Shown here piece after piece: positions 1-9,179 of a stretch of 64,000 bases of DNA; within the stretch, counting starts at the first letter, position 1; each line of letters starts with the position of its first letter. This stretch comes from Thalassobius sp049116315 (GTDB taxonomy: Bacteria; Pseudomonadota; Alphaproteobacteria; Rhodobacterales; Rhodobacteraceae). The stretch spans positions 1-64,000 of the forward strand of contig JAGDZD010000006.1 in NCBI GenBank assembly GCA_049116315.1, written 5' to 3'. Under the pieces are notes generated by a model, which did not search any database, had not been told where the DNA came from, and was given only the letters and a program-made list of their open reading frames with translations. Made by a program: the position numbers and the translations under genes.

Positions 1-10
1 TAAGCGCTGC

Positions 11-34
11 GCTCAGATCCTGAGCATTTTATTA
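11..34 (+). terminator. Rho-independent-type terminator at left edge
   Basis: A 6-bp perfect stem GCTCAG/CTGAGC with a 3-nt loop (ATC) is followed by ATTTTATTA. It probably ends a gene lying left of the window. The window also opens with TAA, but whether that is a stop codon in frame cannot be told. The rest of 1-184 shows no gene and should hold the promoter of the pilin gene. Confidence 0.45.
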
Positions 35-184
35 CGCTGGCCGTCTCCGACACTCGGTGGCGGCCATGCACTTGAAGAACTCAAGTCAACTGGTTTTGTA
101 ATGAGTAGCTTGATCGGCATCTCCCAATTTTCGGTCAATGTATCTTCAGTTTATCGCGATTTTGATCGCACAAAGGGGGACGAC

Positions 185-394
185 ATGTTTTCAGTTTTCA
201 AACGGAAAATCGGCCTGTTTGCCCGTGACAGCGCAGGCGCTGTCACGGTCGAATGGATTGTTTTAACGGCAGCAATTTGCGGTTTTGGGCTCGGCGCGGT
301 GAATTTGATCTTTGCTGGTCCAGACAATGTTGCCGAAGTGACCAACACCGCCCTGGCCAGTTCGATCGACAGCGCAAGCACGGTCGCAAACTGA
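185..394 (+). CDS. Flp/TadE-type small pilin-like protein
   Basis: This 69-residue protein has the layout of a type IVb (Flp) pilin precursor. A short basic leader (residues 1-18, KRK near the start, ending DSAG) is followed by AVTVEW and a hydrophobic stretch (about 24-46). Cleavage after Gly18 would put Glu23 at position +5, as expected for a prepilin peptidase substrate. The start at 185 was chosen over an upstream in-frame ATG at 101 because AAAGGGGGA lies just before it and because the longer form would spoil the short leader. It heads the Tad locus and would be processed by the peptidase encoded at 10033. Codon 24 is Trp where Flp pilins usually have Tyr. Confidence 0.75.
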   Translation: MFSVFKRKIGLFARDSAGAVTVEWIVLTAAICGFGLGAVNLIFAGPDNVAEVTNTALASSIDSASTVAN

Positions 395-513
395 AATCCG
401 ATTTCTGACGTAGATCGATCATGATTTTGCCAAAATTGAGTCTCAAGCTGACTCAACTGGGCTGAGAGGGGGGGGACTCCTTTGGGCCTGACCAACGTAG
501 TAAAGGAAACGCC

Positions 514-1383
514 ATGCGAGCAGTATTTGGATTGGTTCTTATTGTCGGGCTGTCATTGGCAGGCGGCGCGGTCTATATGGCCAAGAACTATATCGGCAGC
601 TATCAGGCTGAGTTGGCCCGCGCCCAGAATGCGCAGGCCAAAGTCATCGAAACCGTCGAGGTTATCGTGGCAAAGCGCGCCCTGAAATACGGAGAGCCGC
701 TGAACCTTGATGATATTCGTCGCGTGAAGTGGCCAAAAAATGCCGTGCCTGCCGGCGTTTTTCAGGAAACCGCACAGCTGTTTCCAGATCCTGACACCCC
801 GTCCAAGCGCCGCATCGTTTTGCGCCAGATGGAGCCAAACGAACCCATTTTGGCTGTAAAAGTGACCGAACCGGGCGAAGACGCTGGTTTGACCTCTCGT
901 CTGGAACGCGGCATGCGGGCCTTTGCCATCAAAGTGGACGTTCTGAGCGGCGTATCAGGCTTTTTGCGCCCCGGTGACCGTGTCGACGTCTATTGGACCG
1001 GTAAAAAGCCCGGCACCCTTGCCGGAAGTCACCGCGAATTCACCAAATTGATCGAAAGCTCGATCAAACTGATCGCCGTGGACCAAACCGCCAATGACGA
1101 AAAGACCGAAGCGTCCATCGCGCGCACCGTCACAGTGTCCGCCTCACCTCAGCAGATCGCAGCACTGGCACAGGCTCAATCCTCCGGCTCGTTGTCTCTG
1201 TCACTGGTTGGCGCTAAAGACGACACAATCGCCTCTGGTATCGAGATCGATCAGCGCGAATTGCTGGGCATCGTCGAAGAGGTCGCACCCGTGGTTCAGG
1301 CCGAAGTGGAACCCAAAGTGTGCAGCATCCGGACCCGCAAAGGTGCCGAAGTTGTGATCATCCCGATCCCCTGCACCAACTAA
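514..1383 (+). CDS. cpaB: Flp pilus assembly protein CpaB/RcpC
   Basis: This 289-residue protein has an N-terminal membrane anchor or signal (about residues 4-22) and then a SAF-type domain (roughly 47-115, including the segment VIVAKRALKYGEPL). It ends in a periplasmic region with two Cys near the C-terminus (CSIR...IPCTN) that could form a disulfide. CpaB/RcpC proteins act in the periplasm with the secretin CpaC during Tad pilus export. The start is supported by AAAGGAA seven bases upstream. It follows the pilin gene and precedes cpaC, the usual Tad order. Confidence 0.9.
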   Translation: MRAVFGLVLIVGLSLAGGAVYMAKNYIGSYQAELARAQNAQAKVIETVEVIVAKRALKYGEPLNLDDIRRVKWPKNAVPAGVFQETAQLFPDPDTPSKRRIVLRQMEPNEPILAVKVTEPGEDAGLTSRLERGMRAFAIKVDVLSGVSGFLRPGDRVDVYWTGKKPGTLAGSHREFTKLIESSIKLIAVDQTANDEKTEASIARTVTVSASPQQIAALAQAQSSGSLSLSLVGAKDDTIASGIEIDQRELLGIVEEVAPVVQAEVEPKVCSIRTRKGAEVVIIPIPCTN

Positions 1384-1406
1384 ATTCTACAGATATTCAA
1401 ATGACC

Positions 1407-1430
1407 GGAGCGGCCCATTGCGGCCGCTCC
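1407..1430 (+). other. Strong GC hairpin between cpaB and cpaC
   Basis: A perfect 9-bp stem GGAGCGGCC/GGCCGCTCC with a 6-nt loop lies 24 bp after the cpaB stop. No T-run follows, so it is more likely an mRNA-stabilising or partial attenuation hairpin than a full terminator. The surrounding gap (1384-1592) shows no gene. Confidence 0.4.
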
Positions 1431-1592
1431 CGTTGCATTTCAGCCGCAAACACCGCTGATTGAGCGCCTCTTGAGCATCAATATCGCCCCAGAACCTATT
1501 GATTCTTGCAAAATCTTCGAAAATCACACATGGTGAAGCCAATAAACGGGCAATAGACCCGGTTCTGAGGCGTGATCGAAAAGGCAGGTCAC

Positions 1593-3020
1593 ATGATAAA
1601 TGGCATGTTTCTAAAAGCCTCCCTTCTGGGGATGGCTCTCTCGTTGGCAACCTCTACTGTGCCCAGCTCAGCTTTGGCTGAAACGCTGCGCATCGTGAAA
1701 TCTGGTGCTGCCAGCTCTCTTAAGGTTCCGATGAACCGCGCAATTGTTGTCGAAAGCGACTCTCCGTTTGCGGAGCTGTCGATTGCGAACCCTGCAATTG
1801 CCGATATCTCATCTCTGTCGGATCGCACCATCTATGTTTTGGGCAAAGAGCCCGGGATCACCACCCTCACGTTGCTGGACGCAACGGGACGGCTGATCAC
1901 AAACGTGGATGTGGTGGTGGCCGCAGATGTGACCGAATTCAAAGAACGTCTGCGTCAGATCTTGCCCGGCGAGAAAATCGAAGTGCGCACGGCAAACGAC
2001 GGTATCGTTTTGTCAGGCACCGTGTCGTCGGCACAACGTCTGCAACGGGCGTTGGATCTGGCAGAGCGCTACGCCCCTGAACGAGTGTCCAACTTGATGA
2101 CTGTTGGCGGCGTTCAACAGGTGATGTTGAAAGTACGCTTTGCTGAAATGGAACGCACAGTGTCCAAATCGCTCAGCTCGTCCTTGTCTTTGGACGGGAT
2201 CAGCAATGGTTTGACACTCAATGGCGGCACCAACACCACCAACACCTCAACCGGTGTTGGCACCTCGCTGGGCGGCGACGTTCCTGCGGTCAACGAAAAC
2301 AACGGGGCTTTGCTCTTTGGGTTTGGCGCCGGGTCGTTCCAAGTGGGCGTCCTGCTGGAAGCGCTGGAAACCAAGGGCGTTGTGCGCACCTTGGCTGAAC
2401 CAAACCTGACGGCGCTTTCGGGTCAAGAAGCCAAGTTTTTGGCGGGCGGTGAATACCCTGTGCCCGTCGCACAGGAAAACGGCACCATTACGGTTGAGTT
2501 CAAACCCTTTGGCGTTGAGCTGAACTTTATTCCACGTGTTGTGGATGGCGACCTGATCAACCTGGAACTCAAAGCTGCCGTATCGGCGATTGACCCCTCA
2601 AACGGGTATGAAACCTCGGCCTTTACAATTGACGCGTTCCGCCGTCGCGAAACCTCAACCACTGTAGAAATGCGAGATGGCCAAAGCTTTGCCATTGCAG
2701 GACTTTTGCAAGATGAGTTCATCGACGCCAACGGACAAATCCCATGGTTGGGTGACGTGCCTATTTTGGGTGCCTTGTTCCGCAGCGCCGAATACCAACG
2801 TTCACAATCAGAGTTGGTGATCATCATTTCGGCACATCTTGTGACGCCAACACGGGGTGAAGCCCTGTCTTTGCCCACCGACCGCATCACACCGCCTTCT
2901 GAGAAAGATCTCTTTCTCTTTGGCCGCGTTGCCCGAGACAACAATCGCCGTCTGAAGGGTGCCGCCGGAGAAGTGGCGCGTCAGGAATTTAACGGCTCTT
3001 ACGGCTATGTTCTGGATTGA
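1593..3020 (+). CDS. cpaC: Tad pilus outer-membrane secretin CpaC/RcpA
   Basis: This 475-residue protein has a Sec signal peptide (about 1-31, ending SSALA), an N-terminal pilus-secretin domain with the segment AIVVESDSPFAELSIANPAIADI, a BON-like region, and a C-terminal secretin domain. The secretin domain contains LAEPNLTALSGQEAKFLAGGE and VPILGALFRS. It should form the outer-membrane ring through which the pilus passes. The start at ATG 1593 is preferred to GTG 1572 because an AGGCAGG purine run precedes it and it gives a clean signal peptide. A Thr/Asn-rich insert (about residues 212-240) lies inside the secretin region. Confidence 0.92.
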   Translation: MINGMFLKASLLGMALSLATSTVPSSALAETLRIVKSGAASSLKVPMNRAIVVESDSPFAELSIANPAIADISSLSDRTIYVLGKEPGITTLTLLDATGRLITNVDVVVAADVTEFKERLRQILPGEKIEVRTANDGIVLSGTVSSAQRLQRALDLAERYAPERVSNLMTVGGVQQVMLKVRFAEMERTVSKSLSSSLSLDGISNGLTLNGGTNTTNTSTGVGTSLGGDVPAVNENNGALLFGFGAGSFQVGVLLEALETKGVVRTLAEPNLTALSGQEAKFLAGGEYPVPVAQENGTITVEFKPFGVELNFIPRVVDGDLINLELKAAVSAIDPSNGYETSAFTIDAFRRRETSTTVEMRDGQSFAIAGLLQDEFIDANGQIPWLGDVPILGALFRSAEYQRSQSELVIIISAHLVTPTRGEALSLPTDRITPPSEKDLFLFGRVARDNNRRLKGAAGEVARQEFNGSYGYVLD

Positions 3021-3036
3021 TGACATGCAGGCTCCT

Positions 3037-3687
3037 ATGATCAAAATTGTTCTTCTTGGCAGCGTGCTGGCTTTGGCCGGCTGTGGCGGCAACAAAGTCT
3101 TCTCAAGCTTTACACGCGAATCCGGCGCCTTGATTGGCGGCGGCGACTTTGGCAACTCGACCTTGAACAACACCTTGGTATCCAGTGGCGATCGCAGCTA
3201 TGTGTCCAACTTGGCGCGCCGCTTTGCCTCTGAGGTGCCGTCAACCATCAACTTCGCTTTCAACTCGGCCACCATCGATGCCACCGCGGCGCAGGTTTTG
3301 CGCACGCAGGCCCAATGGATCCGCCAGTTCCCCGAAGTGCGGTTCAAAGTCTACGGCCACACCGACGCAGTGGGCAGCAACGCCTACAATCACCGGCTGG
3401 GCAAACGCCGTGCCGAAGCGGTTGTTCGGTTCCTCGGCAGTCAGGGCATCAGCCGGTCACGTCTAGAAGCTTTGGTTTCACATGGGGAAACCCAACCTCT
3501 GATCTCGACCCAGAATCAGGAACGTCAAAACCGACGCACCGTGACCGAAGTCACTGGCTTTGTTGAACAACATCCAAGTGTTCTGGATGGCAAATATGCA
3601 CAGATCGTGTACCGCGATTACGTCGCCAGCGGCACCGTGCCGTCGACGCTGACAGGCATCGAAAACAGCCCAACTGCGGGCGAATAA
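3037..3687 (+). CDS. OmpA-family lipoprotein of the Tad locus
   Basis: This 216-residue lipoprotein has a signal peptide ending in the perfect lipobox LAGC (Cys16) and a C-terminal OmpA-like peptidoglycan-binding domain (about 70-165). The domain contains NFAFNSATIDATA, YGHTDAVGSNAYN and LGKRRAEAVV. It probably anchors the secretin complex to peptidoglycan. ATG 3037 is favoured over ATG 3025 because CAGG lies six bases upstream and it begins directly at the lipoprotein signal. It lies 16 bp after cpaC and before cpaE. Confidence 0.85.
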   Translation: MIKIVLLGSVLALAGCGGNKVFSSFTRESGALIGGGDFGNSTLNNTLVSSGDRSYVSNLARRFASEVPSTINFAFNSATIDATAAQVLRTQAQWIRQFPEVRFKVYGHTDAVGSNAYNHRLGKRRAEAVVRFLGSQGISRSRLEALVSHGETQPLISTQNQERQNRRTVTEVTGFVEQHPSVLDGKYAQIVYRDYVASGTVPSTLTGIENSPTAGE

Positions 3688-3690
3688 CGC

Positions 3691-3715
3691 AACAATGCCC
3701 CTGTTGGGGCGTTGA
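3691..3715 (+). terminator. Possible terminator after the OmpA-like gene
   Basis: A bulged stem, CAAC..GCCCC/GGGGC..GTTG with a TGTT loop, lies four bases after the stop codon. No clear T-run follows. The 217-bp gap to cpaE is the largest in the first part of the Tad locus, so a second promoter for the ATPase/platform genes is plausible. Confidence 0.35.
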
Positions 3716-3904
3716 TTGCCCAGAAATTCCGCACAATTACGATAGTTTGGCCCTATTCCTGCCCAAGTTCACAGCGATCTTGATCCCAATGGGCGTAATG
3801 CGTTTGGCAGAAGCCAAATGTTGGCGAAGGCAGGATGGGATCCAAGATGAGCAGACACTCGGACCCTAAGCACCTGTTGAGCCTGACCTTTAAGGATTGA
3901 GGCG

Positions 3905-5161
3905 ATGACGAGTAGCGAAAATTTACCCCCCGAAGCAAGTCCAATTCTGGCCTGTACGGTCAGTCGGGATGTCCAAAACTTTGATCTACTGATCGAAGAT
4001 ATGGAAACCGTAATGGGCGAAGCCTGGGGTGACCTTGGGTTCGGAGACGCAATTGCGTTCTTCCAACAGCAAGATGCAGAAGCATTGGAATTCATCGCAG
4101 TTGCGGTGGATCGAGAAGACGAACAGAACTTGGTGCAGCTTGGTGAAATCATCACTGCCGCCAAAGAGCGTGGAATCAAGGTTGTCCTTATCGCCGAGGA
4201 AGTCACCCCTGCTGCACTGCATCAGTTGCTGCGCCAGGGTGCGGATGAGTTTGTCCCCTACCCTCTGCCAGAAAACGAATTGAAATCTGCGATCGAGCGT
4301 CTGCGCACCCCCGAACCAGAACCGACCCCTGCCCCCGTTGAACAAGACACCCCTGCTCCGGCGTCTTCAAAGTCAGCGCATGATCGCGAAGGCGTGGTCA
4401 TGGCCGTGCACGGTCTGTCTGGCGGCACCGGCGCCACAACGCTGGCAGTGAACTTGGCTTGGGAATTGTCCAACATCGCCAAAAAGGGTGAAACCCCGCC
4501 ACGGGTCTGCATGTTGGATTTCGACCTCCAGTTTGGCTCGATTTCGACCTACTTGGATTTGCCGCGACGCGAGTCGGTCTACGAATTGTTGTCCGACACC
4601 GAAAACATGGACGCCGACAGCTTTACCCAAGCGTTGATGTCTTACGAAGACAATATCCATGTGCTGACCGCACCGGCCGATATGCTGCCGCTGGATTTGG
4701 TGACACCTGACGATATTCAACGGCTGATCGACGTTGCACGTCATCATTTTGATTACGTCATCATCGATTTGCCAAAGACCCTGGTGCAATGGACCGAAAC
4801 CGTGCTCAGCGCGGCGCATGTGAACTTTGCCACCATCGAATTGGATATGCGCTCTGCTCAGAATGCACTGCGCTTGAAACGGGCGCTGCAATCCGAAGGT
4901 TTGCCATTTGAAAAACTGCGTTTCGTTCTGAACCGTGCGCCGAAGTTCACCGATTTGAACGGGAAATCACGGATCAAACGACTGGCAGAGAGCCTTGATA
5001 TTTCGATTGATCTGCTTCTGCCGGATGGGGGCAAAGCCGTCACTCAGGCCAGCGATCACGGAACCCCGCTTGGCGTCGCCGCAGCAAAGAACCCGCTGCG
5101 CAAAGAAATTTCCAAACTCGCGAACTCGCTCCATGAGCTGGGTCAATCCGAAGCTGGTTAA
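3905..5161 (+). CDS. cpaE: Tad pilus localisation ATPase CpaE/TadZ
   Basis: This 418-residue protein has an N-terminal receiver-like domain (about 10-135), a Pro/Glu linker (about 135-158) and a ParA/MinD-like ATPase domain from about 165. The P-loop reads LSGGTGATT (about 171-179), a deviant Walker A without the usual leading lysine, as seen in many TadZ/CpaE proteins. MLDFDLQFGSISTYL follows as the next switch-like motif. The family localises the Tad machine to a cell pole. It sits 23 bp before cpaF. Confidence 0.88.
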   Translation: MTSSENLPPEASPILACTVSRDVQNFDLLIEDMETVMGEAWGDLGFGDAIAFFQQQDAEALEFIAVAVDREDEQNLVQLGEIITAAKERGIKVVLIAEEVTPAALHQLLRQGADEFVPYPLPENELKSAIERLRTPEPEPTPAPVEQDTPAPASSKSAHDREGVVMAVHGLSGGTGATTLAVNLAWELSNIAKKGETPPRVCMLDFDLQFGSISTYLDLPRRESVYELLSDTENMDADSFTQALMSYEDNIHVLTAPADMLPLDLVTPDDIQRLIDVARHHFDYVIIDLPKTLVQWTETVLSAAHVNFATIELDMRSAQNALRLKRALQSEGLPFEKLRFVLNRAPKFTDLNGKSRIKRLAESLDISIDLLLPDGGKAVTQASDHGTPLGVAAAKNPLRKEISKLANSLHELGQSEAG

Positions 5162-5184
5162 TACGAACGAAGAAGGACTGCACG

Positions 5185-6633
5185 ATGTTTTCGCGCTACA
5201 AAAAAGACGCTGAGAAAGCTCCTAAAACAGAGGCCAAGGTCATTGATTTGCCCAAAGCCGAAAGTCGTGCGGCCCCCGCCGCCAGCCCGGTCAATATTCG
5301 CAAACCCATGCCCAAAGCAGCGGTTGCCGCAGGTCCGCAAGACAAAGAGCGCAAACGCAAAGAACGCCTGTCTGAGATCAAGCTCAACCTGCACCATGCT
5401 TTGCTCGACAACCTGAACTTGGCCGCGCTGGAAACCGCCAGCGAAGCAGAGTTGCGGTCGGAAATCAGCTCGATTTCGACCGAAGTTTTGGTGGAAAAAG
5501 GCATTGTTTTGAACCGCGAAGACCGCTCTACGGTTTTCCAAGAACTCTATGACGAAGTCACAGGCCTGGGTCCGCTTGAAACCCTGCTGAAAGACGAAAG
5601 CGTCAACGATATTCTGGTGAACGGTCCCAAACGTATTTTTGTCGAACGGGCGGGGAAGCTGGAACTCAGCGACATCACCTTCAAAGATGAAAAACACCTG
5701 CTGCGCATCATCGACAAGATTGTGTCTGCGGTGGGACGTCGGGTGGATGAATCCAACCCCTATGTGGATGCGCGTTTGGCGGATGGGTCCCGGTTTAACG
5801 CCATGGTTGGCCCGATTGCGGTGGATGGCTCGCTGGTCTCAATCCGTAAGTTCAAAAAGGACAAGTTGGGCATTGATGATCTGGTGGGCTTTGGGGCCTT
5901 TTCAGAAGAAATGGCCGCCTATCTGCAAGCGGCCGTGGCCACGCGCCTAAACATCATCGTTTCGGGCGGGACCGGGTCAGGTAAAACAACAACCTTGAAC
6001 GCCTTGTCGAGCTTCATCGACAATTCGGAACGGATCTTGACCATCGAGGATACCGCGGAACTTCAGCTGCAACAGATCCATGTTGGCCGGATGGAAAGCC
6101 GCCCGCCAAACGTCGAAGGCAAAGGCGAAGTGTCGCCGCGCGATTGTTTGAAAAACGCCCTGCGTATGCGCCCTGATCGCATCATCGTTGGGGAAACCCG
6201 CGGCGAAGAAGTGATCGACATGTTGCAGGCGATGAACACAGGTCACGATGGGTCGATGACGACAATTCACGCCAACAACGCCCGCGACGGCATCAGCCGT
6301 TTGGAAAACATGATTGCAATGGCTGGGATTGAAATGCCGCTGAAGGCGGTACGCTCTCAGATCTCTTCTGCGGTCAATCTGATCGTTCAGGCCAGCCGTC
6401 TGCAAGATGGGTCGCGTCGGATGACCTCGATCACGGAAATCACCGGCATGGAAGGCGACGTAATCTCCATGCAAGAGATCTTTCGCTTTCAACGCGTGGG
6501 CCTGACCCCTGACAACAAAATCATGGGCCACTTCACCGCGACGGGCGTGCGCAGCCACTTCTCAGAGCGCTTCCGCCTGTGGGGTTATGATCTGCCCGCC
6601 GAGATTTTTGAACCTGCAGTAGCAGCGGAGTAA
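5185..6633 (+). CDS. cpaF: Tad pilus assembly ATPase CpaF/TadA
   Basis: This 482-residue secretion ATPase of the GspE/VirB11 superfamily energises pilus assembly at the inner membrane. Visible motifs are Walker A GGTGSGKT (261-268), the aspartate-rich segment TIEDTAEL (286-293), Walker B-like RIIVGETRG with Glu337, and the His box HDGSMTTIHANN (354-365). The N-terminal 65 residues are basic and low-complexity. GAAGGA-type Shine-Dalgarno sequence lies before the ATG, and tadB begins 5 bp after the stop. Confidence 0.95.
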   Translation: MFSRYKKDAEKAPKTEAKVIDLPKAESRAAPAASPVNIRKPMPKAAVAAGPQDKERKRKERLSEIKLNLHHALLDNLNLAALETASEAELRSEISSISTEVLVEKGIVLNREDRSTVFQELYDEVTGLGPLETLLKDESVNDILVNGPKRIFVERAGKLELSDITFKDEKHLLRIIDKIVSAVGRRVDESNPYVDARLADGSRFNAMVGPIAVDGSLVSIRKFKKDKLGIDDLVGFGAFSEEMAAYLQAAVATRLNIIVSGGTGSGKTTTLNALSSFIDNSERILTIEDTAELQLQQIHVGRMESRPPNVEGKGEVSPRDCLKNALRMRPDRIIVGETRGEEVIDMLQAMNTGHDGSMTTIHANNARDGISRLENMIAMAGIEMPLKAVRSQISSAVNLIVQASRLQDGSRRMTSITEITGMEGDVISMQEIFRFQRVGLTPDNKIMGHFTATGVRSHFSERFRLWGYDLPAEIFEPAVAAE

Positions 6634-6638
6634 ACCCT

Positions 6639-7607
6639 ATGTCGATCCCCATTGAGCCCCTTATCTACGGCCTGATCTTTGTAGGTGTCCTTGTCATTGT
6701 CGAGGGCATTTACCTGACAATGTTTGGCCGCTCGATCAGCCTGAACAACCGGGTAAACCGCCGGTTGGACATGATGGAAAAAGGCGGCAACCGCGCCGAA
6801 GTGATGGAAAAACTCCGCAAGGAGATGGGCCAGCACATGCAGTGGCGCTCCATTCCGATCTATTCGATCTTGGCGACCAAAGCGCAAAAGGCAGCCATCG
6901 CCTTTACCCCGGTGCAACTGATGATGTTGATGGGGGCTGTGTCGGTCATGGCCTTTATTGGCTTGACCGTTGGCACGCAGACCAACGTTGCCATCCGCGC
7001 AGGTGTGTCCGTCGCCATGGGTGTTGGGGGTGTTTTCTTTTGGATTTCAAGCAAAGCCAAGAAACGCACTGCAATGATCGAAGAGCAGCTGCCTGACGCC
7101 ATCGAGCTGATGGTGCGTTCTTTGAAGGTGGGTCACCCGTTCAGCTCGGCCATTCAAATTGTGGCCAAAGAAGTCGCCGATCCATTGGCAACCGAATTCG
7201 GCATGATCGCTGACGAAAGTCAGTATGGCCGTGACGTTGGTGAAGCCTTGAAAGAAATGGCGGAACGTTTGGAAATGCAGGATATGCGCTTTCTGGCCGT
7301 GGCCGTGACCATCCAACAGCAATCTGGTGGTAACCTTGCGGAAATTCTGGCTGGTCTGGCCAAGGTGATCCGCGCCCGTTTCCGACTGTTTCGCCGGGTT
7401 AAGGCGATCACCGCCGAAGCCCAATGGTCTGGTAAGTTCCTGTCGGGTTTTCCGATCATGGCGCTGATCGGCATCAATTTGGCCGACCCAAATTACTATG
7501 ACGAAGTGCTGGATCACCCGCTGTTTATTCCAGCTTGTTTGACGGTTGCTGCTTTCCTTGTTGTGAACATGTTTGTCATGCGCGCGCTTGTGAATATCAA
7601 AGTGTGA
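6639..7607 (+). CDS. tadB: Tad inner-membrane platform protein TadB
   Basis: This 322-residue GspF-like membrane protein has a transmembrane segment at about 8-28, a pair at about 90-130 and two near the C-terminus (about 270-320). The cytoplasmic T2SF domain contains EEQLPDAIELMVRSLKVGHPF and QQQSGGNLAEIL. With TadC it forms the inner-membrane platform moved by CpaF. It is translated from a GGAG site overlapping the end of cpaF and is followed 10 bp later by tadC. Confidence 0.92.
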   Translation: MSIPIEPLIYGLIFVGVLVIVEGIYLTMFGRSISLNNRVNRRLDMMEKGGNRAEVMEKLRKEMGQHMQWRSIPIYSILATKAQKAAIAFTPVQLMMLMGAVSVMAFIGLTVGTQTNVAIRAGVSVAMGVGGVFFWISSKAKKRTAMIEEQLPDAIELMVRSLKVGHPFSSAIQIVAKEVADPLATEFGMIADESQYGRDVGEALKEMAERLEMQDMRFLAVAVTIQQQSGGNLAEILAGLAKVIRARFRLFRRVKAITAEAQWSGKFLSGFPIMALIGINLADPNYYDEVLDHPLFIPACLTVAAFLVVNMFVMRALVNIKV

Positions 7608-7617
7608 GGCCCCTGCT

Positions 7618-8574
7618 ATGAACTTTATCGATACACTCTTGGGCGAAGGCATGGGCGAATTGGCTCCGCTGTTTCTGGTGGGGTTCCTGGCGCTGGCGTT
7701 GATCCTTGGCACCTTGCCGTTTTTCCTGAAACCTTCTACCGACCCCTTGGACAAATTCAAGGAAATGGCCAAGGGCGGGGGAACGGGCAATTCAGCGGCG
7801 CTGCGCTCGGCCAAAGGGTCCAACAAACTCGAAAAATACTCATCCTTTCTAGAGCCTCAGGACGAGGAGCAGTTTTCTGCGGTGCGCCTTAAGCTGACCC
7901 AAGCGGGCTATCGCACCAAAGAAGCGGTGATGATGTACCACTTTGCCCAGTTTGCGCTTGGCATTGGGCTGTTGATCGTTGGCGTTGGCTATTACCTGTT
8001 CTTTGTGTCTGGTCCTGACACCGAACCCAAAGACGCTGCCTTGTACATCCTTGCCCCCGGTTGTCTGGGCTATATGATGCCAAAGTATTGGGTCAACAAG
8101 CGTCAGAAAGAGCGTCAAACAGAGATCGTCGAAGGCTTTCCTGATGCGTTGGACATGATGCTGGTCTGCGTCGAAGCGGGCCAATCGATGGACCAATCGA
8201 TCATCCGGGTGGCCTCGGAAATCCGTTCTTCGTTCCCAGCATTGGCCGATGAATTTGAAATCGTGTCGCAACAGATCAAAGCTGGTAAAGACAAATCCAC
8301 CGTTTTGGGCGAGATGTCTGAGCGCTGCGGCGTGGCTGATGTGTCCAGCTTTGTGACCGTGATGGTCCAGTCACAGGCCTTCGGGACCTCGATCGCCGAA
8401 GCCTTGCGGGTCTACGCCGGAGAGATGCGCGACAAACGCGTGATGCGCGCCGAAGAAAAGGCCAACCAGCTGCCGACCAAAATGACTTTGGCAACCATGG
8501 CTTTGACTGTGCCACCGCTGTTGATCATTCTGGTTGCCCCGTCGATAATGGGGATCATGGAACTGGGCAAATGA
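7618..8574 (+). CDS. tadC: Tad inner-membrane platform protein TadC
   Basis: This 318-residue protein has membrane segments near 16-36, 105-145 and 290-312. Its GspF-type domain contains EGFPDALDMMLVCVEAGQSMDQSI and QSQAFGTSIAEALRVYA. It partners TadB in the inner-membrane platform. The adjacent tadBC order is the standard one. Confidence 0.92.
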   Translation: MNFIDTLLGEGMGELAPLFLVGFLALALILGTLPFFLKPSTDPLDKFKEMAKGGGTGNSAALRSAKGSNKLEKYSSFLEPQDEEQFSAVRLKLTQAGYRTKEAVMMYHFAQFALGIGLLIVGVGYYLFFVSGPDTEPKDAALYILAPGCLGYMMPKYWVNKRQKERQTEIVEGFPDALDMMLVCVEAGQSMDQSIIRVASEIRSSFPALADEFEIVSQQIKAGKDKSTVLGEMSERCGVADVSSFVTVMVQSQAFGTSIAEALRVYAGEMRDKRVMRAEEKANQLPTKMTLATMALTVPPLLIILVAPSIMGIMELGK

Positions 8575-8585
8575 GCAGATAAAAG

Positions 8586-9149
8586 ATGAACCGTTACTGT
8601 GTCGGGCTGGCCCTGACTGCATTGAGCCTGACAGCCGCCTGTGACACCACAGGCGGTTTTGACGTGCCTGACACCGTGACACCCCCAGGCATCGCCCCGG
8701 GGGAACAGGCCGTTGACGGGTTGATCGTTGGCCAACGCCTGATGGATGCGGGGGAATATGAACTTGCACTTCAGGCTTATTCCCGTGCGGTCTTGGATCA
8801 TGGCATGTCCACGGATGTTTTGGCTGGGCTGGGTTCGGCCAATCTGGGGCTGGGGCGTCTGGGGCAAGCCGAAAAACTGTTGCGCGACGCCATCGCCACA
8901 GACGGTGCTGTGCCGCAAACTTGGAACAATCTCGGCGTTGTTTTGATGGAAAAAGGCGAATTCCACGAAGCCGTGCAATTTTTCAAACGCGCATATGCGC
9001 TGGATAATGGCGAAAGCGACGCAATTCGTGATAATTTGCGCTTGGCACTCGCAAAATTGGAAAATCCAGTCTATGGTGAGGCTCAAGAACAACAATATAA
9101 AGTGGTTCGGCGCGGCAGTAGTGACTTTTTGATCCGCCGAATACCATAA
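8586..9149 (+). CDS. tadD: TPR lipoprotein, TadD-like
   Basis: This 187-residue protein has a lipoprotein signal peptide (SLTAAC, Cys19) followed by at least three tetratricopeptide repeats (about 50-160), for example AGEYELALQAYSRAVLD and KGEFHEAVQFFKRAYALD. TadD proteins are TPR lipoproteins thought to help assemble or localise the secretin. It starts 11 bp after tadC. The downstream gene encodes a second TPR lipoprotein, so which of the two is the true TadD equivalent is uncertain. Confidence 0.75.
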   Translation: MNRYCVGLALTALSLTAACDTTGGFDVPDTVTPPGIAPGEQAVDGLIVGQRLMDAGEYELALQAYSRAVLDHGMSTDVLAGLGSANLGLGRLGQAEKLLRDAIATDGAVPQTWNNLGVVLMEKGEFHEAVQFFKRAYALDNGESDAIRDNLRLALAKLENPVYGEAQEQQYKVVRRGSSDFLIRRIP

Positions 9150-9179
9150 TTGGGCAAGAGCAGTACGAAGGACGCAAAA

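Noticed and set aside
7828..7846. Apparent fourth copy of the GAGTATTTTT repeat
   Set aside because: The match is only about ten bases (AAAAATACTC) inside the tadC coding sequence, without the GCAAGATGAA half.
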